Shown here: positions 25,200-33,930 of the stretch, one piece after another | Layout: each line of letters begins with the position of its first letter | How positions within the stretch are numbered: position 1 is the stretch's first letter | From: Candidatus Tumulicola sp. | GTDB lineage: Bacteria > Vulcanimicrobiota > Vulcanimicrobiia > Eremiobacterales > Eremiobacteraceae | DNA length: 57,388 nucleotides | NCBI GenBank assembly: GCA_035601835.1 | Contig: DATNNM010000013.1 | Coordinates: forward strand, 1-57,388 | Reading direction: 5' to 3' | Translations under genes and position numbers: made by a program | Notes under the pieces: model-generated | What the model saw: the letters and a program-made list of their open reading frames with translations, nothing else | Database searches by the model: none | Told to the model about the DNA's origin: nothing

Positions 25200-26068
25200 A
25201 GACGGTTCGCGACTATCTTTCCCTCATGAAGCTGCGGGTCATGACGCTGCTGCTGTTCACCACGCTGATGGCGATGATGATCGCCGCGGGGGGCGCGCCG
25301 TCGCTTCCGCTCGTGTTCTGGACGCTGCTCGGCGGGGCGCTCGCGGCCGGGTCTTCCGGCGCGCTCAACATGTATTTCGACCGCGACATCGATGCGCTCA
25401 TGAAGCGCACGAGCAGACGCGCAATCCCGAGCGGGCGGATCGCGCCGGTCAACGCGCTGACCTTCGGCATCGTGCTCGCGATCGCGTCGTTCGTCGAACT
25501 GTCGTTGACCGTGAACCTGCTCGCCGCAAGCCTGGCACTGAGCGGCGTTCTCTTCTACGTGATCGTCTACACGCTTTGGCTCAAGCGCACGAGCGTGCAG
25601 AACATCGTCATCGGGGGAGCCGCGGGCGCCATTCCGCCGCTCGTAGGCTGGGCGGCGGTGACAAACCACCTCGGGCTTACCGCGCTGCTGCTCTTCCTTA
25701 TAGTGTTCGTATGGACGCCGCCGCATTTCTGGGCGCTCGCGCTGATCGCCAAAGACGAATACGCCAAAGTGAACGTGCCCATGCTGCCCGTCGTGCGCGG
25801 CGACGCCGTCACCAAGCGTCACATCCTCGCGTACACCGTAGCGCTTGCCGGACTCACGCTGGCTCTGACGCCGCTGCACGTGATGGGATGGGTGTACTTG
25901 GCGTGCGCGTTGCTGCTTGATCTCGCCTTTTTCTGGTACGCGTGGCGCGTGACGGTGCTCGGGACCGTGGCGTCCGAGCGCGCGCTGTACAAATATTCCA
26001 TGCTGTATCTCGCGCTGCTGTTCGGCGCGATGGTCATCGATCGGCTCCGCCACGGCTCCGGCACGTGA
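25196..26068 (+). CDS. ctaB: Protoheme IX farnesyltransferase (heme O synthase)
   Basis: A 290-residue UbiA-family prenyltransferase that adds a farnesyl group to heme b to give heme O. It has the polyprenyl-diphosphate motif NMYFDRDIDALMKRT with RRAIPSGRI, a second Asp-rich region (KDEYAKVNVPMLPVVRG) and about nine transmembrane helices. The GTG start at 25196 overlaps the ctaA TGA. The longer frame from 24863 overlaps ctaA and is a shadow. A tRNA gene separates it from ctaC. Confidence 0.93.
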   Translation: MKTVRDYLSLMKLRVMTLLLFTTLMAMMIAAGGAPSLPLVFWTLLGGALAAGSSGALNMYFDRDIDALMKRTSRRAIPSGRIAPVNALTFGIVLAIASFVELSLTVNLLAASLALSGVLFYVIVYTLWLKRTSVQNIVIGGAAGAIPPLVGWAAVTNHLGLTALLLFLIVFVWTPPHFWALALIAKDEYAKVNVPMLPVVRGDAVTKRHILAYTVALAGLTLALTPLHVMGWVYLACALLLDLAFFWYAWRVTVLGTVASERALYKYSMLYLALLFGAMVIDRLRHGSGT

Positions 26069-26110
26069 TTGCAGGGCAGCGGCGGCGCACGCCCTAAGAG
26101 TCGTACAAGA

Positions 26111-26195
26111 GCCGAAGTGGCGGAACTGGCAGACGCACACGACTCAAAATCGTGCGAGGTCACCCCTCATGTGGGTTCGATTCCCACCTTCGGCA
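26111..26195 (+). tRNA. tRNA-Leu (CAA)
   Basis: 85 nt. The acceptor stem is GCCGAAG / CTTCGGC, the anticodon stem CACGA / TCGTG and the loop CTCAAAA gives anticodon CAA for UUG codons. A long class II variable arm (GAGG-TCAC-CCCTC) and the T arm GTGGG-TTCGATT-CCCAC are intact. CCA is not encoded. It lies between ctaB and ctaC, inside the oxidase cluster. Confidence 0.95.
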
Positions 26196-26292
26196 GGCTC
26201 CGAGCTGAAGCACTGCGACAAACCGCGCACGCTAAGGCGTCGCGCCGAGGATGCCACGCAGCAGTCGTGTAATCGCTCGCGCGGGAGACAAA

Positions 26293-27396
26293 ATGGACTC
26301 AGGCTCGCGGCAAGCGTCGCTGCTTGACAGCGAATTTTGGGGTGTGACGGCCCTCATGGCCGTTCTGAGCGGCGTTCTGATGTGGGGCGTCGTGATTTTC
26401 CCTATCGACGAGTTCTTGCCCAAAGCCTCGTCCGCTGCCGAGCACATCGATTATCTGTTCAAGTTCATGTCGTTCTTCAGCGTGCCTTTCATCATCTTCG
26501 TGAACGGCTACATCCTGTATTTCACATGGCGCTATCACCTGCGCAAAGGTCAATCCAGAACCGCCGTCGGCTCGGACATCCACGATCACACGGCGCTCGA
26601 GACGTTGTGGACCGTCATCCCATCGATCTTGATGGTGGCACTCGGTATTTTGAGCTACATCGTCATGCCCGAATACTACCTGGCAGACGCCGCGAGCCAG
26701 GCGACGGTCGAAGCGATCGGCCATCGCTTCTATTACGAGTTCAGGTATCCGGGCTTGAAAGATCCGGTCAACGGCGAACTGCACCTACCGATCGGCAAAT
26801 TGGTGACCATCGATCTGACGTCAGCAGAAACCGACCCAAGCCAAGCGGTGATCCATTCCTTTTGGGCGCCGGAATTCCGCGTCAAACAAGACTTGATCCC
26901 CGGCATGGTCGTGCCCATCCACTTCAAGCCGACTCGCATCGGGACGTATCGCATCATCTGCACGGAATTTTGCGGCCTTGGCCATTCCGACATGGTCGGC
27001 AAGGTCATCGTGGAGTCGCAGGCGGCCTTCGACACGTGGTTCGCTCAGGAGAAGACCCGCCAAGCCTCGAGCTCGCAAGCGATGACGGGCACCATCAGCT
27101 TGGCCGGCGGCGACGAGGCGAGCGGCGCGACATTGTTCAGCAAGAAGTGCGTCGCGTGCCACGGCGTGGGTGGGTTTGACCAGAAGAAGGTCGGCCCGGG
27201 GCTCGGTAACATTTTCGCTGACCCGCAACATCCGAAACTCGTCAACGGACAAGCGGCGACACCGCAGGACGTCGCGGCGCTCATCCAGCACGGCGCCCAG
27301 GGCCCGATGGGCACCATGCCGAGCATGCAGCAAAACGGTTTATCCGCGAAAGATGTCGCGAACCTCGTGGCCTACCTCAAGTCCATCCACCAGTAA
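26293..27396 (+). CDS. ctaC: Cytochrome c oxidase subunit II with fused cytochrome c (caa3 type)
   Basis: A 367-residue protein. ATG 26293 has GGGAG upstream; 14 further open codons precede it. Two N-terminal transmembrane helices (about 17-42 and 58-80) are followed by the cupredoxin domain with the CuA ligands: H in IHSFWAPEF, then CTEFCGLGHSDM (Cys, Glu, Cys, His, Met). After a Ser-rich linker comes a C-terminal cytochrome c domain with CVACHG and axial Met in GTMPSM. It accepts electrons from soluble or membrane cytochrome c and feeds subunit I. No lipobox is present. Confidence 0.94.
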   Translation: MDSGSRQASLLDSEFWGVTALMAVLSGVLMWGVVIFPIDEFLPKASSAAEHIDYLFKFMSFFSVPFIIFVNGYILYFTWRYHLRKGQSRTAVGSDIHDHTALETLWTVIPSILMVALGILSYIVMPEYYLADAASQATVEAIGHRFYYEFRYPGLKDPVNGELHLPIGKLVTIDLTSAETDPSQAVIHSFWAPEFRVKQDLIPGMVVPIHFKPTRIGTYRIICTEFCGLGHSDMVGKVIVESQAAFDTWFAQEKTRQASSSQAMTGTISLAGGDEASGATLFSKKCVACHGVGGFDQKKVGPGLGNIFADPQHPKLVNGQAATPQDVAALIQHGAQGPMGTMPSMQQNGLSAKDVANLVAYLKSIHQ

Positions 27397-27417
27397 CATA
27401 AGGAAAAGAATAACAGC

Positions 27418-29094
27418 ATGGCAGTTGGCGAAGTCGCAGTAGAACCCCAGGAACACATCCACCCGCCGCCGACCGGGTTCGTATCGAAGTACATCATCAG
27501 CTTCGATCACAAAGTCATCGCCGTCCAATATTTCATCACGAGCGGCCTGTTCTTCGTGCTGGCCGGCCTTCTTGCCGAGCTCATGCGCGCACAGCTCTCC
27601 GGGCCGCACAACAACGTGCTCAGTCCGACCACCTACAATGAGGCTTTCACCGTGCATGGGTCGGCCATGGTGTGGCTGGTCACGATCCCGATCCTCACCG
27701 GCGCCTTCGGCAACCTCGTCATGCCGCTGCAGATCGGCGCCCGTGACGTCGCCTTTCCGTGGTTGAACATGTTCAGCTTCTGGCTCTTCCCGCCGGCGGG
27801 CATCTTGCTGTTCGGCAGTTTCTTGGTCGGGGCGCCGCAAGCGGGCTGGACCGAATATCCACCGGTGAGTCTCATGACGCCCGGCACCGCCATGTGGTCG
27901 GCCGCCATCTTCCTGATCGGTGTGTCCAGCACGATCACCGGCATCAACTTCTTGGTGACCGTCATCAAGATGCGCGCGCCGGGGATGACCTGGACGCGTA
28001 TGCCGCTGTTCGTCTGGGCCACGGTCGTCACCGCATTCCTGTCGGCGATCGCTACGGCCAACCTGTCGGCCGCGTTGGCCGGCCTGTTCATCGCCCAGAT
28101 CTTCCACATCCCGTTCTTCGACCCGGCGCGGGGCGGAAGCCCGGTTCTCTGGCAGCACGTGTTCTGGTTCTACTCGCACCCGGCCGTCTACATCATGATC
28201 TTGCCGGCCTTCGGCATCATCTCCGAAGTCATCCCTACGTTCGTGCGCCGGCCGATCTTCGGCTACAAGGCGATCGCGTACTCGTCGGTGGGGATCGGTT
28301 TGATCTCGTTCATGGTCTGGGCGCACCACATGTTCACCAGCGGCCTGGCGCAGTGGGTGCAGCTGCCCTTCATGATCCTCACCATGGCGGTCGCGATCCC
28401 GACCGGCATCAAGATCTTCAGTTGGGTGACGACCTTGTGGCGCGGACGCATCCGCCTGACCTCTCCGCTGTTGTTCGTCATGGGGTTCCTGTCGACGTTC
28501 ACGTTCGGCGGCGTCACCGGGGTGTTCTTGGCTTCAGTACCGGTGGACATCCACGAGCACGCGACCTATTTCGTAGTCGCGCATTTGCACTACGTGCTCT
28601 TCGGCGGCAGCATGTTCGGCATCTTCGCCGGCCTCTATTACTGGTGGCCGAAGATGACGGGACGGCTGCTGGACGAACGCCTCGGCAAGTGGCACTTCTG
28701 GCTGATGTTCATCGCGTTCAACGCGACCTTCTTGCCGATGCACTGGATCGGCTTGCTCGGCATGCCGCGGCGCGTGGCCACCTATTTCGCGCAGTTCGAC
28801 CCGGAGCTTCTGCGCACGATCTCAGCGACGAATTTGTTCATCACGATCTCGGCATTCGTGCTGGGCGCTTCCATGCTCATCTTCGCCTACAATGCGCTGC
28901 GCAGCGCGCGCGGCGGCGAGAGGGCGGGCAGCAACCCTTGGGGCGCGCGCACCCTTGAGTGGATGACCACATCGCCGCCGCCGTACTACAACTTCGCCGA
29001 GATCCCGATCGTGCTGTCCGGCCCGTACGAATACGGCAAGCCCCTGCCGTACGCGAACATCAAGCAAGATCCCGACGCGGTGCCGCTCCACTGA
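27418..29094 (+). CDS. ctaD: Cytochrome c oxidase subunit I, A2 type
   Basis: A 558-residue, 12-helix heme-copper oxidase. The low-spin heme His is in VHGSAMVW. CuB ligands are in FWFYSHPAVYIM and the HH pair in WAHHMF; both heme ligands lie in the VVAHLHYVLFGG region. The usual HPEVY of A1 enzymes reads YSHPAVY, the A2 signature, so the D-channel Glu is absent and the Tyr-Ser motif takes its place. AAGGAAA precedes the ATG. It overlaps ctaE by one base (TGATG). Confidence 0.95.
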   Translation: MAVGEVAVEPQEHIHPPPTGFVSKYIISFDHKVIAVQYFITSGLFFVLAGLLAELMRAQLSGPHNNVLSPTTYNEAFTVHGSAMVWLVTIPILTGAFGNLVMPLQIGARDVAFPWLNMFSFWLFPPAGILLFGSFLVGAPQAGWTEYPPVSLMTPGTAMWSAAIFLIGVSSTITGINFLVTVIKMRAPGMTWTRMPLFVWATVVTAFLSAIATANLSAALAGLFIAQIFHIPFFDPARGGSPVLWQHVFWFYSHPAVYIMILPAFGIISEVIPTFVRRPIFGYKAIAYSSVGIGLISFMVWAHHMFTSGLAQWVQLPFMILTMAVAIPTGIKIFSWVTTLWRGRIRLTSPLLFVMGFLSTFTFGGVTGVFLASVPVDIHEHATYFVVAHLHYVLFGGSMFGIFAGLYYWWPKMTGRLLDERLGKWHFWLMFIAFNATFLPMHWIGLLGMPRRVATYFAQFDPELLRTISATNLFITISAFVLGASMLIFAYNALRSARGGERAGSNPWGARTLEWMTTSPPPYYNFAEIPIVLSGPYEYGKPLPYANIKQDPDAVPLH

Positions 29095-29687
29095 TGGCAA
29101 CCCACGCACTGCACGTCGACGACGCGCTTTACGAGGAAGTCCGCGGGCACCGGCTGCTCGGGTTCTTGCTATTCCTCATCAGCGACTCGATCTTGTTCAT
29201 GTCGTTCATTTTCGGTTATCTGTACAACCGGGCTGCAGCGCCGGTCTGGCCGCCGCCCGGCCTCGAGCGCCCGGACGTGTTTCTGGCGGCCGTGAACTCG
29301 ATCGTCCTTTTCGGAAGCGGCGTCACCATGCACTTCGCCATGGAGTCCATGCGTCACGAGAACCGCAAGCGCTTCGTCGGCTTCGTGCTCGCAACGATCG
29401 TCTTGGGCTTGATGTTCTTGGGCGGCCAGGTCATCGAGTACACGACGCTCATCCGCCACGACGTGACGTGGAACGGCACCACGTTCGGCGCGTCGTTCTT
29501 CACCCTGACCGGCATGCACGGCTTCCACGTGTTCATCGGAGTGATCTTCCTGATCACCGTGCTGATCCAAACGCTCAAGGGCGTGTATACGACGCAGCGC
29601 CACTTCGGCCTGACCGCGGCGACCCTGTACTGGCACTTCGTCGACGTCATCTGGGTCGCGCTCTTCAGCCTGTTCTACGTGTATTGA
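29094..29687 (+). CDS. ctaE: Cytochrome c oxidase subunit III
   Basis: A 197-residue, five-helix subunit III. It has the motifs LGFLLFLISDSILFMSFIF, FFTLTGMHGFHVFIG and the C-terminal YWHFVDVIWVALF. It starts at ATG 29094, sharing a base with the ctaD stop; the frame upstream is a shadow. The first two helices of the seven-helix form are absent, as in many caa3 and bacterial quinol oxidases. Confidence 0.92.
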   Translation: MATHALHVDDALYEEVRGHRLLGFLLFLISDSILFMSFIFGYLYNRAAAPVWPPPGLERPDVFLAAVNSIVLFGSGVTMHFAMESMRHENRKRFVGFVLATIVLGLMFLGGQVIEYTTLIRHDVTWNGTTFGASFFTLTGMHGFHVFIGVIFLITVLIQTLKGVYTTQRHFGLTAATLYWHFVDVIWVALFSLFYVY

Positions 29688-29699
29688 TGGGGGCCTGAG

Positions 29700-29897
29700 A
29701 TGGACATTCACCTCATCGAGAAGATCCTGGCCTTCATCGGGGCGCTCGTGGTCGGATTTTTCGCGGTCAAATCGCTCATCGCCGAGTGGCCGAAGATCAA
29801 CCTCGAGGATCATGTCACCAAGGTCATGATGGTGCTGTTGACGATCGGCTGCATCATCGTTTTGCTCGTGGCCGTCAACGTCTGGGGACGGGTCTAG
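29700..29897 (+). CDS. Small two-helix membrane protein of the oxidase cluster
   Basis: 65 residues: helices at about 8-26 and 43-62 with a short acidic and basic loop (EWPKINLEDHVTK). The position directly after ctaE (12 bp) suggests a small oxidase subunit (subunit IV-like) or assembly partner. I recognise no family. Confidence 0.65.
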   Translation: MDIHLIEKILAFIGALVVGFFAVKSLIAEWPKINLEDHVTKVMMVLLTIGCIIVLLVAVNVWGRV

Positions 29898-29906
29898 GAG
29901 AGCGGC

Positions 29907-30101
29907 ATGGCGCAGCACGGAAACATCACTCCGTACGAGATCACCAAGAGCCGCGGCGTGCCGCCGGTGGTGCAATACTTCTTCTTGATCGGCGTGCTCG
30001 TGATTTTCTTCATGGGCTTCATTTCGGTGAACAAAGCCGGCGAGAACCACGTCTGGCCGGCCGATAGCACGCCGAGAATCGAACTGGGCGGGAAGCTCTA
30101 G
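29907..30101 (+). CDS. Small single-helix membrane protein of the oxidase cluster
   Basis: 64 residues: a polar N-terminus (GNITPYEITKSRGVPP), one transmembrane helix (about 21-42) and a C-terminal tail outside the membrane (ENHVWPADSTPRIELG). ATG 29907 follows GGAGAGCGGC. It is probably an oxidase accessory subunit. Its stop overlaps the stop of the opposite gene in CTAG. Confidence 0.6.
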   Translation: MAQHGNITPYEITKSRGVPPVVQYFFLIGVLVIFFMGFISVNKAGENHVWPADSTPRIELGGKL

Positions 30102-30649
30102 GAGCGCTTCCGCCACAACGGGTGGTTGATGCCGACCCCGAACGGGGGCATCTCGTCAGACAGCACGCCGGTCCCCTGACCGTCCACTTTGTGGATGCCG
30201 CCGAACTCGCTGAACTCCATGTACGCGGGGTGAACCGCATAGACCAGTTCAGTATCGCCGTGGACCGGCCACTCACACGCGACGCGCCCGTCGTCCAGCA
30301 TGACGGCGATATAGCCGCTGGTGTCGCGATCCGACCAATCGTCGCGGCCGCGGGTGCGCAGGTAGCCATCGACGATGAAGATCGGCTTTCGCGTTTCCAA
30401 GAGCGCGCGCAGCGGGGCCAGGACCAGCGCAATGGCGTAGAGGGTGAAGACCGCGGCGCCGAGGCCGAAAAGCGCCACGAAATATTGATAACCGTTCAGG
30501 TCCGCGGCGGCATGGCGTCGAACGTTATCGAGCCCGAATGTGAAAGCCGCGAACAAGATAGCGATGACAGCAGGTTCCAACGCCGTGACGAAACGACCGG
30601 AAAAACCGCGCGCGACGACAAGCCGCTCGTTTGGCCGCCACGCGCGCAT
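30098..30649 (-). CDS. Two-helix membrane protein of unknown function
   Basis: About 183 residues from ATG 30649 (MRAWRPNERLVVARG). The start is uncertain: ATG 30712 would add 21 residues but overlap the Sco gene. Two transmembrane helices (about 24-44 and 60-85) are followed by a soluble domain (IFIVDGYLRTRGRDDW, GRVACEWPVHGD). No family is recognised. It is convergent with the oxidase cluster and divergent from the Sco gene, and may also be involved in oxidase biogenesis, though only position suggests this. Confidence 0.6.
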   Translation of the reverse strand: MRAWRPNERLVVARGFSGRFVTALEPAVIAILFAAFTFGLDNVRRHAAADLNGYQYFVALFGLGAAVFTLYAIALVLAPLRALLETRKPIFIVDGYLRTRGRDDWSDRDTSGYIAVMLDDGRVACEWPVHGDTELVYAVHPAYMEFSEFGGIHKVDGQGTGVLSDEMPPFGVGINHPLWRKRS

Positions 30650-31466
30650 GACCAGCAAGCGCCGGCGTTCCAACGCGCTGAGTGGTGGTCCGCTGACCGC
30701 TTTCACGTCCATGGCCTTCGCCGTCGTGGGCCTGTCGCTCTTTGCAGCGGTCCCGGCATGGGCAGCAGGTCCGACGAACGGCAACCCCTTCGATCGAGTC
30801 GTGCAGGGCGTCGCCGTCGGCGGCAAGCTCCCCGCGACGCGCTTCATGGATCAGGCCGGGCGCGCGGTTTCGCTGGCAGACTGGCGCGGGCGCACGCTTG
30901 TCATCGCCTTCGTCTACACCCACTGCACCGATCAGTGCCCGCTGGTCACCAACAAGTTCGCCCGCCTAGCGACGATGCTGCCCCACGACCGATTCAGGCT
31001 TGTCGAAGTGAGCATAGACCCGGCGCGCGATACCCCCGACGTGATCGCGCGCTACGCGAGAGAGCATCATGTCGATGGATCGGCGTGGTCGGTGCTCACG
31101 GGCGACGCAGACGCGCTCGACCTTTTCGAGCGGTCGCTGGGCATCTCGGTTGTGACCGCGCCGGGCGGGGAACTGCTGCACAACGAGCGCACGGTGGTGG
31201 TCGCGCCGGACGGCACGCTTGCCAGCGTCATCGACGAGGCCGGCTGGACGCCGGAGCAAGTGGCGGCAGAAGCCCGCCACGTCGAAGGTCTTCCTTCGAA
31301 TCCGTTCGCCCGGCTCGACCTGAATCTGGGAAAAGCGGTAGCGGCGATCTGCGGCGGAGCGCTGCAGGGAAGGGCCGGCCTGGGCGACGCCATCGCGGTA
31401 GTGGCCATATTCGCGATCGCCGGAATCGTGGCGTTCATCATCGCACGCAAGCTGTTTGCGGGCTGA
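30648..31466 (+). CDS. Sco1/SenC-family copper chaperone for oxidase CuA
   Basis: 272 residues from ATG 30648, which gives a proper signal sequence (SKRRR, then SMAFAVVGLSLFAAVPAWA). The thioredoxin-like domain has the copper-binding CTDQC (CxxxC) and a downstream His in LLHNERTVVV. SIDPARDTP is typical of the family. Unusually, a C-terminal transmembrane helix (VVAIFAIAGIVAFIIARKL) is added. Sco proteins metallate and reduce the CuA site of subunit II, which fits the nearby ctaC. ATG 30711 is an alternative start without a charged n-region. Confidence 0.85.
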   Translation: MTSKRRRSNALSGGPLTAFTSMAFAVVGLSLFAAVPAWAAGPTNGNPFDRVVQGVAVGGKLPATRFMDQAGRAVSLADWRGRTLVIAFVYTHCTDQCPLVTNKFARLATMLPHDRFRLVEVSIDPARDTPDVIARYAREHHVDGSAWSVLTGDADALDLFERSLGISVVTAPGGELLHNERTVVVAPDGTLASVIDEAGWTPEQVAAEARHVEGLPSNPFARLDLNLGKAVAAICGGALQGRAGLGDAIAVVAIFAIAGIVAFIIARKLFAG

Positions 31467-31543
31467 ATCTCCGGAGAAGAGTTGCAAGGGCGCTCGCGGA
31501 ATGGCCCCGGCCCTAGGGGCGTCTGCGAAGGACACAACCGACA

Positions 31544-31885
31544 ATGCGCAACTTTCGATTGATCACGCTGACTGCGTTCGCTGCGGCCCTCGTGCTGAGC
31601 GGCTGCGGCAACCCGGCGGCGCCCAAGGGAAACTACGGCGTGGTGCTCGGCACCGTGACGTCAGATACCGGCACGCCGATCGCGAACGCCGACGTCCTCA
31701 TCGATTTCACGATCGACGTCAAGACCGGCGCTGACGGAACCTACAAAGCGGATACCGTACCGGCCGATCCGGGCAACAGCACCGTCATCACCGCCTCGGC
31801 GGCCGGCTTTGCCTCGAAGACCGTGAACGCGCCCGTCATCGCCGGGCAGAACAACACGGTCAATATCACACTGACGCACACGTAA
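31544..31885 (+). CDS. Lipoprotein with carboxypeptidase-regulatory-like domain
   Basis: 113 residues. The signal peptide ends in a lipobox LSGC (Cys near 21). One beta-sandwich domain of the CarboxypepD_reg type follows: GVVLGTVTSDTGTPIANADV, DGTYKADTVPADPG, NTVNITLTHT. Such domains bind carbohydrate or act as adhesive spacers. It lies 77 bp after the Sco gene and is probably separate from it. Confidence 0.75.
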   Translation: MRNFRLITLTAFAAALVLSGCGNPAAPKGNYGVVLGTVTSDTGTPIANADVLIDFTIDVKTGADGTYKADTVPADPGNSTVITASAAGFASKTVNAPVIAGQNNTVNITLTHT

Positions 31886-31964
31886 ACGGGCGCAAAGGGC
31901 TTCGCCGCCGCGTCTGATGGAGGCGTTTCGCGGAAAGGAACCGGTTCAGTCTGGCGGGAAGAGC

Positions 31965-31999
31965 GTCCCGTTGCGAGGCGCTTAATTGTCCCGTTGCGA
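31965..31999 (+). promoter_or_regulatory. Direct repeats upstream of the IclR-type regulator
   Basis: Two copies of GTCCCGTTGCGA at 31965-31976 and 31988-31999, spaced 23 bp (about two helical turns), lie 70 bp before the regulator start. This is consistent with an operator or a doubled promoter element. It is an inference from repetition only. Confidence 0.4.
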
Positions 32000-32068
32000 T
32001 GCTGCTCTTAGCCGAGTTTTTCATCACCAACGAGCGTTTAGAAGACCGATCCCTGCGTGGAGGAAACC

Positions 32069-32896
32069 GTGGTTATTGCGTCCGGTGAAGTGAACACAAA
32101 CGCCAAGCCGAGGGGCGAATCGAAAGTCAATTCGGTCGATCGCGCGCTCGTCATCCTCGAATATCTGGGGACGCAGACCAAGGAGGTCGGCGTCCGGGAA
32201 CTCGGCCAGGCGATTGGTCTGTCGAAAAGCAGCGTGCACCGCATCCTCCAGACCCTCAGGGCCAGGGGTTTCGTCAAATGGAACCCGGATAACGCCCGCT
32301 ATTCCCTCGGGATCAAGGCATTTGAGGTCGGCTGCGGCATCCTGCGCTCCATGGAGGCCCATACGGTGGCCAAGCCCTACCTGGAGCAGCTCGCCGCCAG
32401 CCTGGGCGAGACGGTCTTCCTAGGCGTGGTCGACGATGCCGAGATCGTCTACCTCGAAAAAGCCGACGGGCGGCGCTCGGTCAAGATGTACGCCGACATC
32501 GGTTCGCGCCGGCCGTTGCACTCGACGGCCATCGGCAAGGCGCTCATGGCGCATTTGGAGCGCGCCGAGATCGATCGCATCATCTCCGCAAAGCCGCTGG
32601 CGCGATTCACGAGCAACACGATCACCGATCCCGAAGCTCTTCGCCAGGAACTGGAAAAAGTTCGCCGCCAAGGCTATGCCGAGGACAATGAAGAGACCGA
32701 AGAGGGTCTGTATTGCGCCGGCGCTCCGCTTTTCAATTTCTCGGGCAAGCCAGTCGCTTCGATTTCGGTCGCGGTGCCCAAGCTCGGTCAACAGGCGCTG
32801 CAAAAGGAGCGCTTGATCCGGGGCATCGTGGAAAAGGCGCAAGAGATCTCCGGCAAACTCGGCTACAGCGGCCGGGCAAAAACCGCAGCACTGTAG
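32069..32896 (+). CDS. IclR-family transcriptional regulator
   Basis: About 275 residues from GTG 32069, which has GGAGGA at the right distance; GTG 32057 is the longer alternative. The N-terminal winged helix-turn-helix runs SVDRALVILEYLG to GLSKSSVHRILQTL. The C-terminal IclR effector domain includes LGVVDDAEIVYLEK, PLHSTAIGKALMA and the GxxYC segment EEGLYCAGAPLF. It probably controls the glycerate dehydrogenase and kinase genes that follow on the same strand 18 bp later. The effector is unknown. Confidence 0.92.
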   Translation: MVIASGEVNTNAKPRGESKVNSVDRALVILEYLGTQTKEVGVRELGQAIGLSKSSVHRILQTLRARGFVKWNPDNARYSLGIKAFEVGCGILRSMEAHTVAKPYLEQLAASLGETVFLGVVDDAEIVYLEKADGRRSVKMYADIGSRRPLHSTAIGKALMAHLERAEIDRIISAKPLARFTSNTITDPEALRQELEKVRRQGYAEDNEETEEGLYCAGAPLFNFSGKPVASISVAVPKLGQQALQKERLIRGIVEKAQEISGKLGYSGRAKTAAL

Positions 32897-32914
32897 TCCC
32901 TTCTAGGATTTGCG

Positions 32915-33898
32915 TTGAGCAGGCCTCGCGTTTTCGTCAGCCGGGTGATTCCGGACGCGGGGCTTTCGCTTTTGAAGGCGCACTTCGATTGCGAAGTGTG
33001 GCCGCATGACCGCCCCCCCACACGTGATGAACTGGTCGCAGGCTGCACGAACAAGGACGCGCTTGTATGCCTGCTCACCGAGAAGGTGGACGCCGACGTC
33101 TTGCGAGCCATCCCGAGCGTGAAGATCGTGGCGAACGTGGCAGTCGGCTATGACAATCTCGATATCGCAGCCGGTACGGCTGCCGGCGTGGTCATGACGA
33201 ATACCCCGGGCGTGCTCGACGACACGACCGCCGATCTGGCCTTTGCCCTGATCTTGGCGACGGCGCGGCGCCTGGCCGAGGCCGATCGGTTGACCCGCTC
33301 CGGAACGTGGGGCGGCTGGGGCATCATGCAGCTGTTGGGTCACGACGTCCACCACGCTACGCTGGGCATCGTCGGTTTTGGCCGCATTGGGCGCGGCGTG
33401 GCTCGGCGAGCGTTGGGCTTCGAGATGAACGTCATCTATTCCGACGATTATCCGCCGCTGCCGGAAGTCGAACGCGAATTGCGCGCGCGCCGGGTGCCAT
33501 TCGAAGAGCTGTTGCGAACGGCCGATTTCATCACGCTGCACACGCCGCTGACGCCGGAAACGCGACATTTGATCAACGCGGGGACGCTCGCGAAGATGAA
33601 GCGCTCCACTTGCGTGATCAACACCTCACGCGGCCCGGTGATCGAAGAAGCCGCACTGGTGAAAGCGTTGCGCGACGGCACCATCGCCGGCGCAGGCCTG
33701 GACGTCTACGAGAACGAGCCGAAGATCTCAAGCGACCTGATCGCCGCGCCCAATACCGTGCTCTTGCCGCACATCGGCAGCGCCAGTCACGCGACGCGAG
33801 GCAAAATGGCGGAGATGGCGGCGAATAATGTCATCGCGTTCTTCAAGGGCTTGCCGCCGCCCAACGCGGTGAACCCCGAAACGCTCAAGTCAGCGTAG
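32915..33898 (+). CDS. D-2-hydroxyacid dehydrogenase (glyoxylate/hydroxypyruvate reductase type)
   Basis: 327 residues. It has the NAD-binding motif GIVGFGRIGRGVARRA near residue 150 and the family catalytic set: Arg in NTSRGPVIEE, Glu in DVYENEP and His in LPHIGSASHATR. It most resembles glyoxylate/hydroxypyruvate reductases, making D-glycerate from hydroxypyruvate or glycolate from glyoxylate. The neighbouring glycerate kinase supports hydroxypyruvate and glycerate as the route. The start is TTG 32915. A family A palindrome begins 1 bp after its stop. Confidence 0.88.
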   Translation: MSRPRVFVSRVIPDAGLSLLKAHFDCEVWPHDRPPTRDELVAGCTNKDALVCLLTEKVDADVLRAIPSVKIVANVAVGYDNLDIAAGTAAGVVMTNTPGVLDDTTADLAFALILATARRLAEADRLTRSGTWGGWGIMQLLGHDVHHATLGIVGFGRIGRGVARRALGFEMNVIYSDDYPPLPEVERELRARRVPFEELLRTADFITLHTPLTPETRHLINAGTLAKMKRSTCVINTSRGPVIEEAALVKALRDGTIAGAGLDVYENEPKISSDLIAAPNTVLLPHIGSASHATRGKMAEMAANNVIAFFKGLPPPNAVNPETLKSA

Positions 33899-33899
33899 T

Positions 33900-33923
33900 G
33901 TAGTGCCGGGGCTTTAGCCCCGG
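33900..33923 (+). repeat. REP-like palindrome, family A, copy 5
   Basis: Identical 24 bp. It lies between the dehydrogenase stop (33898) and the kinase ATG (33931). The base after the final CCGG gives GGAAA, which is the closest thing to a ribosome site for the kinase. Confidence 0.85.
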
Positions 33924-33930
33924 AAAATTC

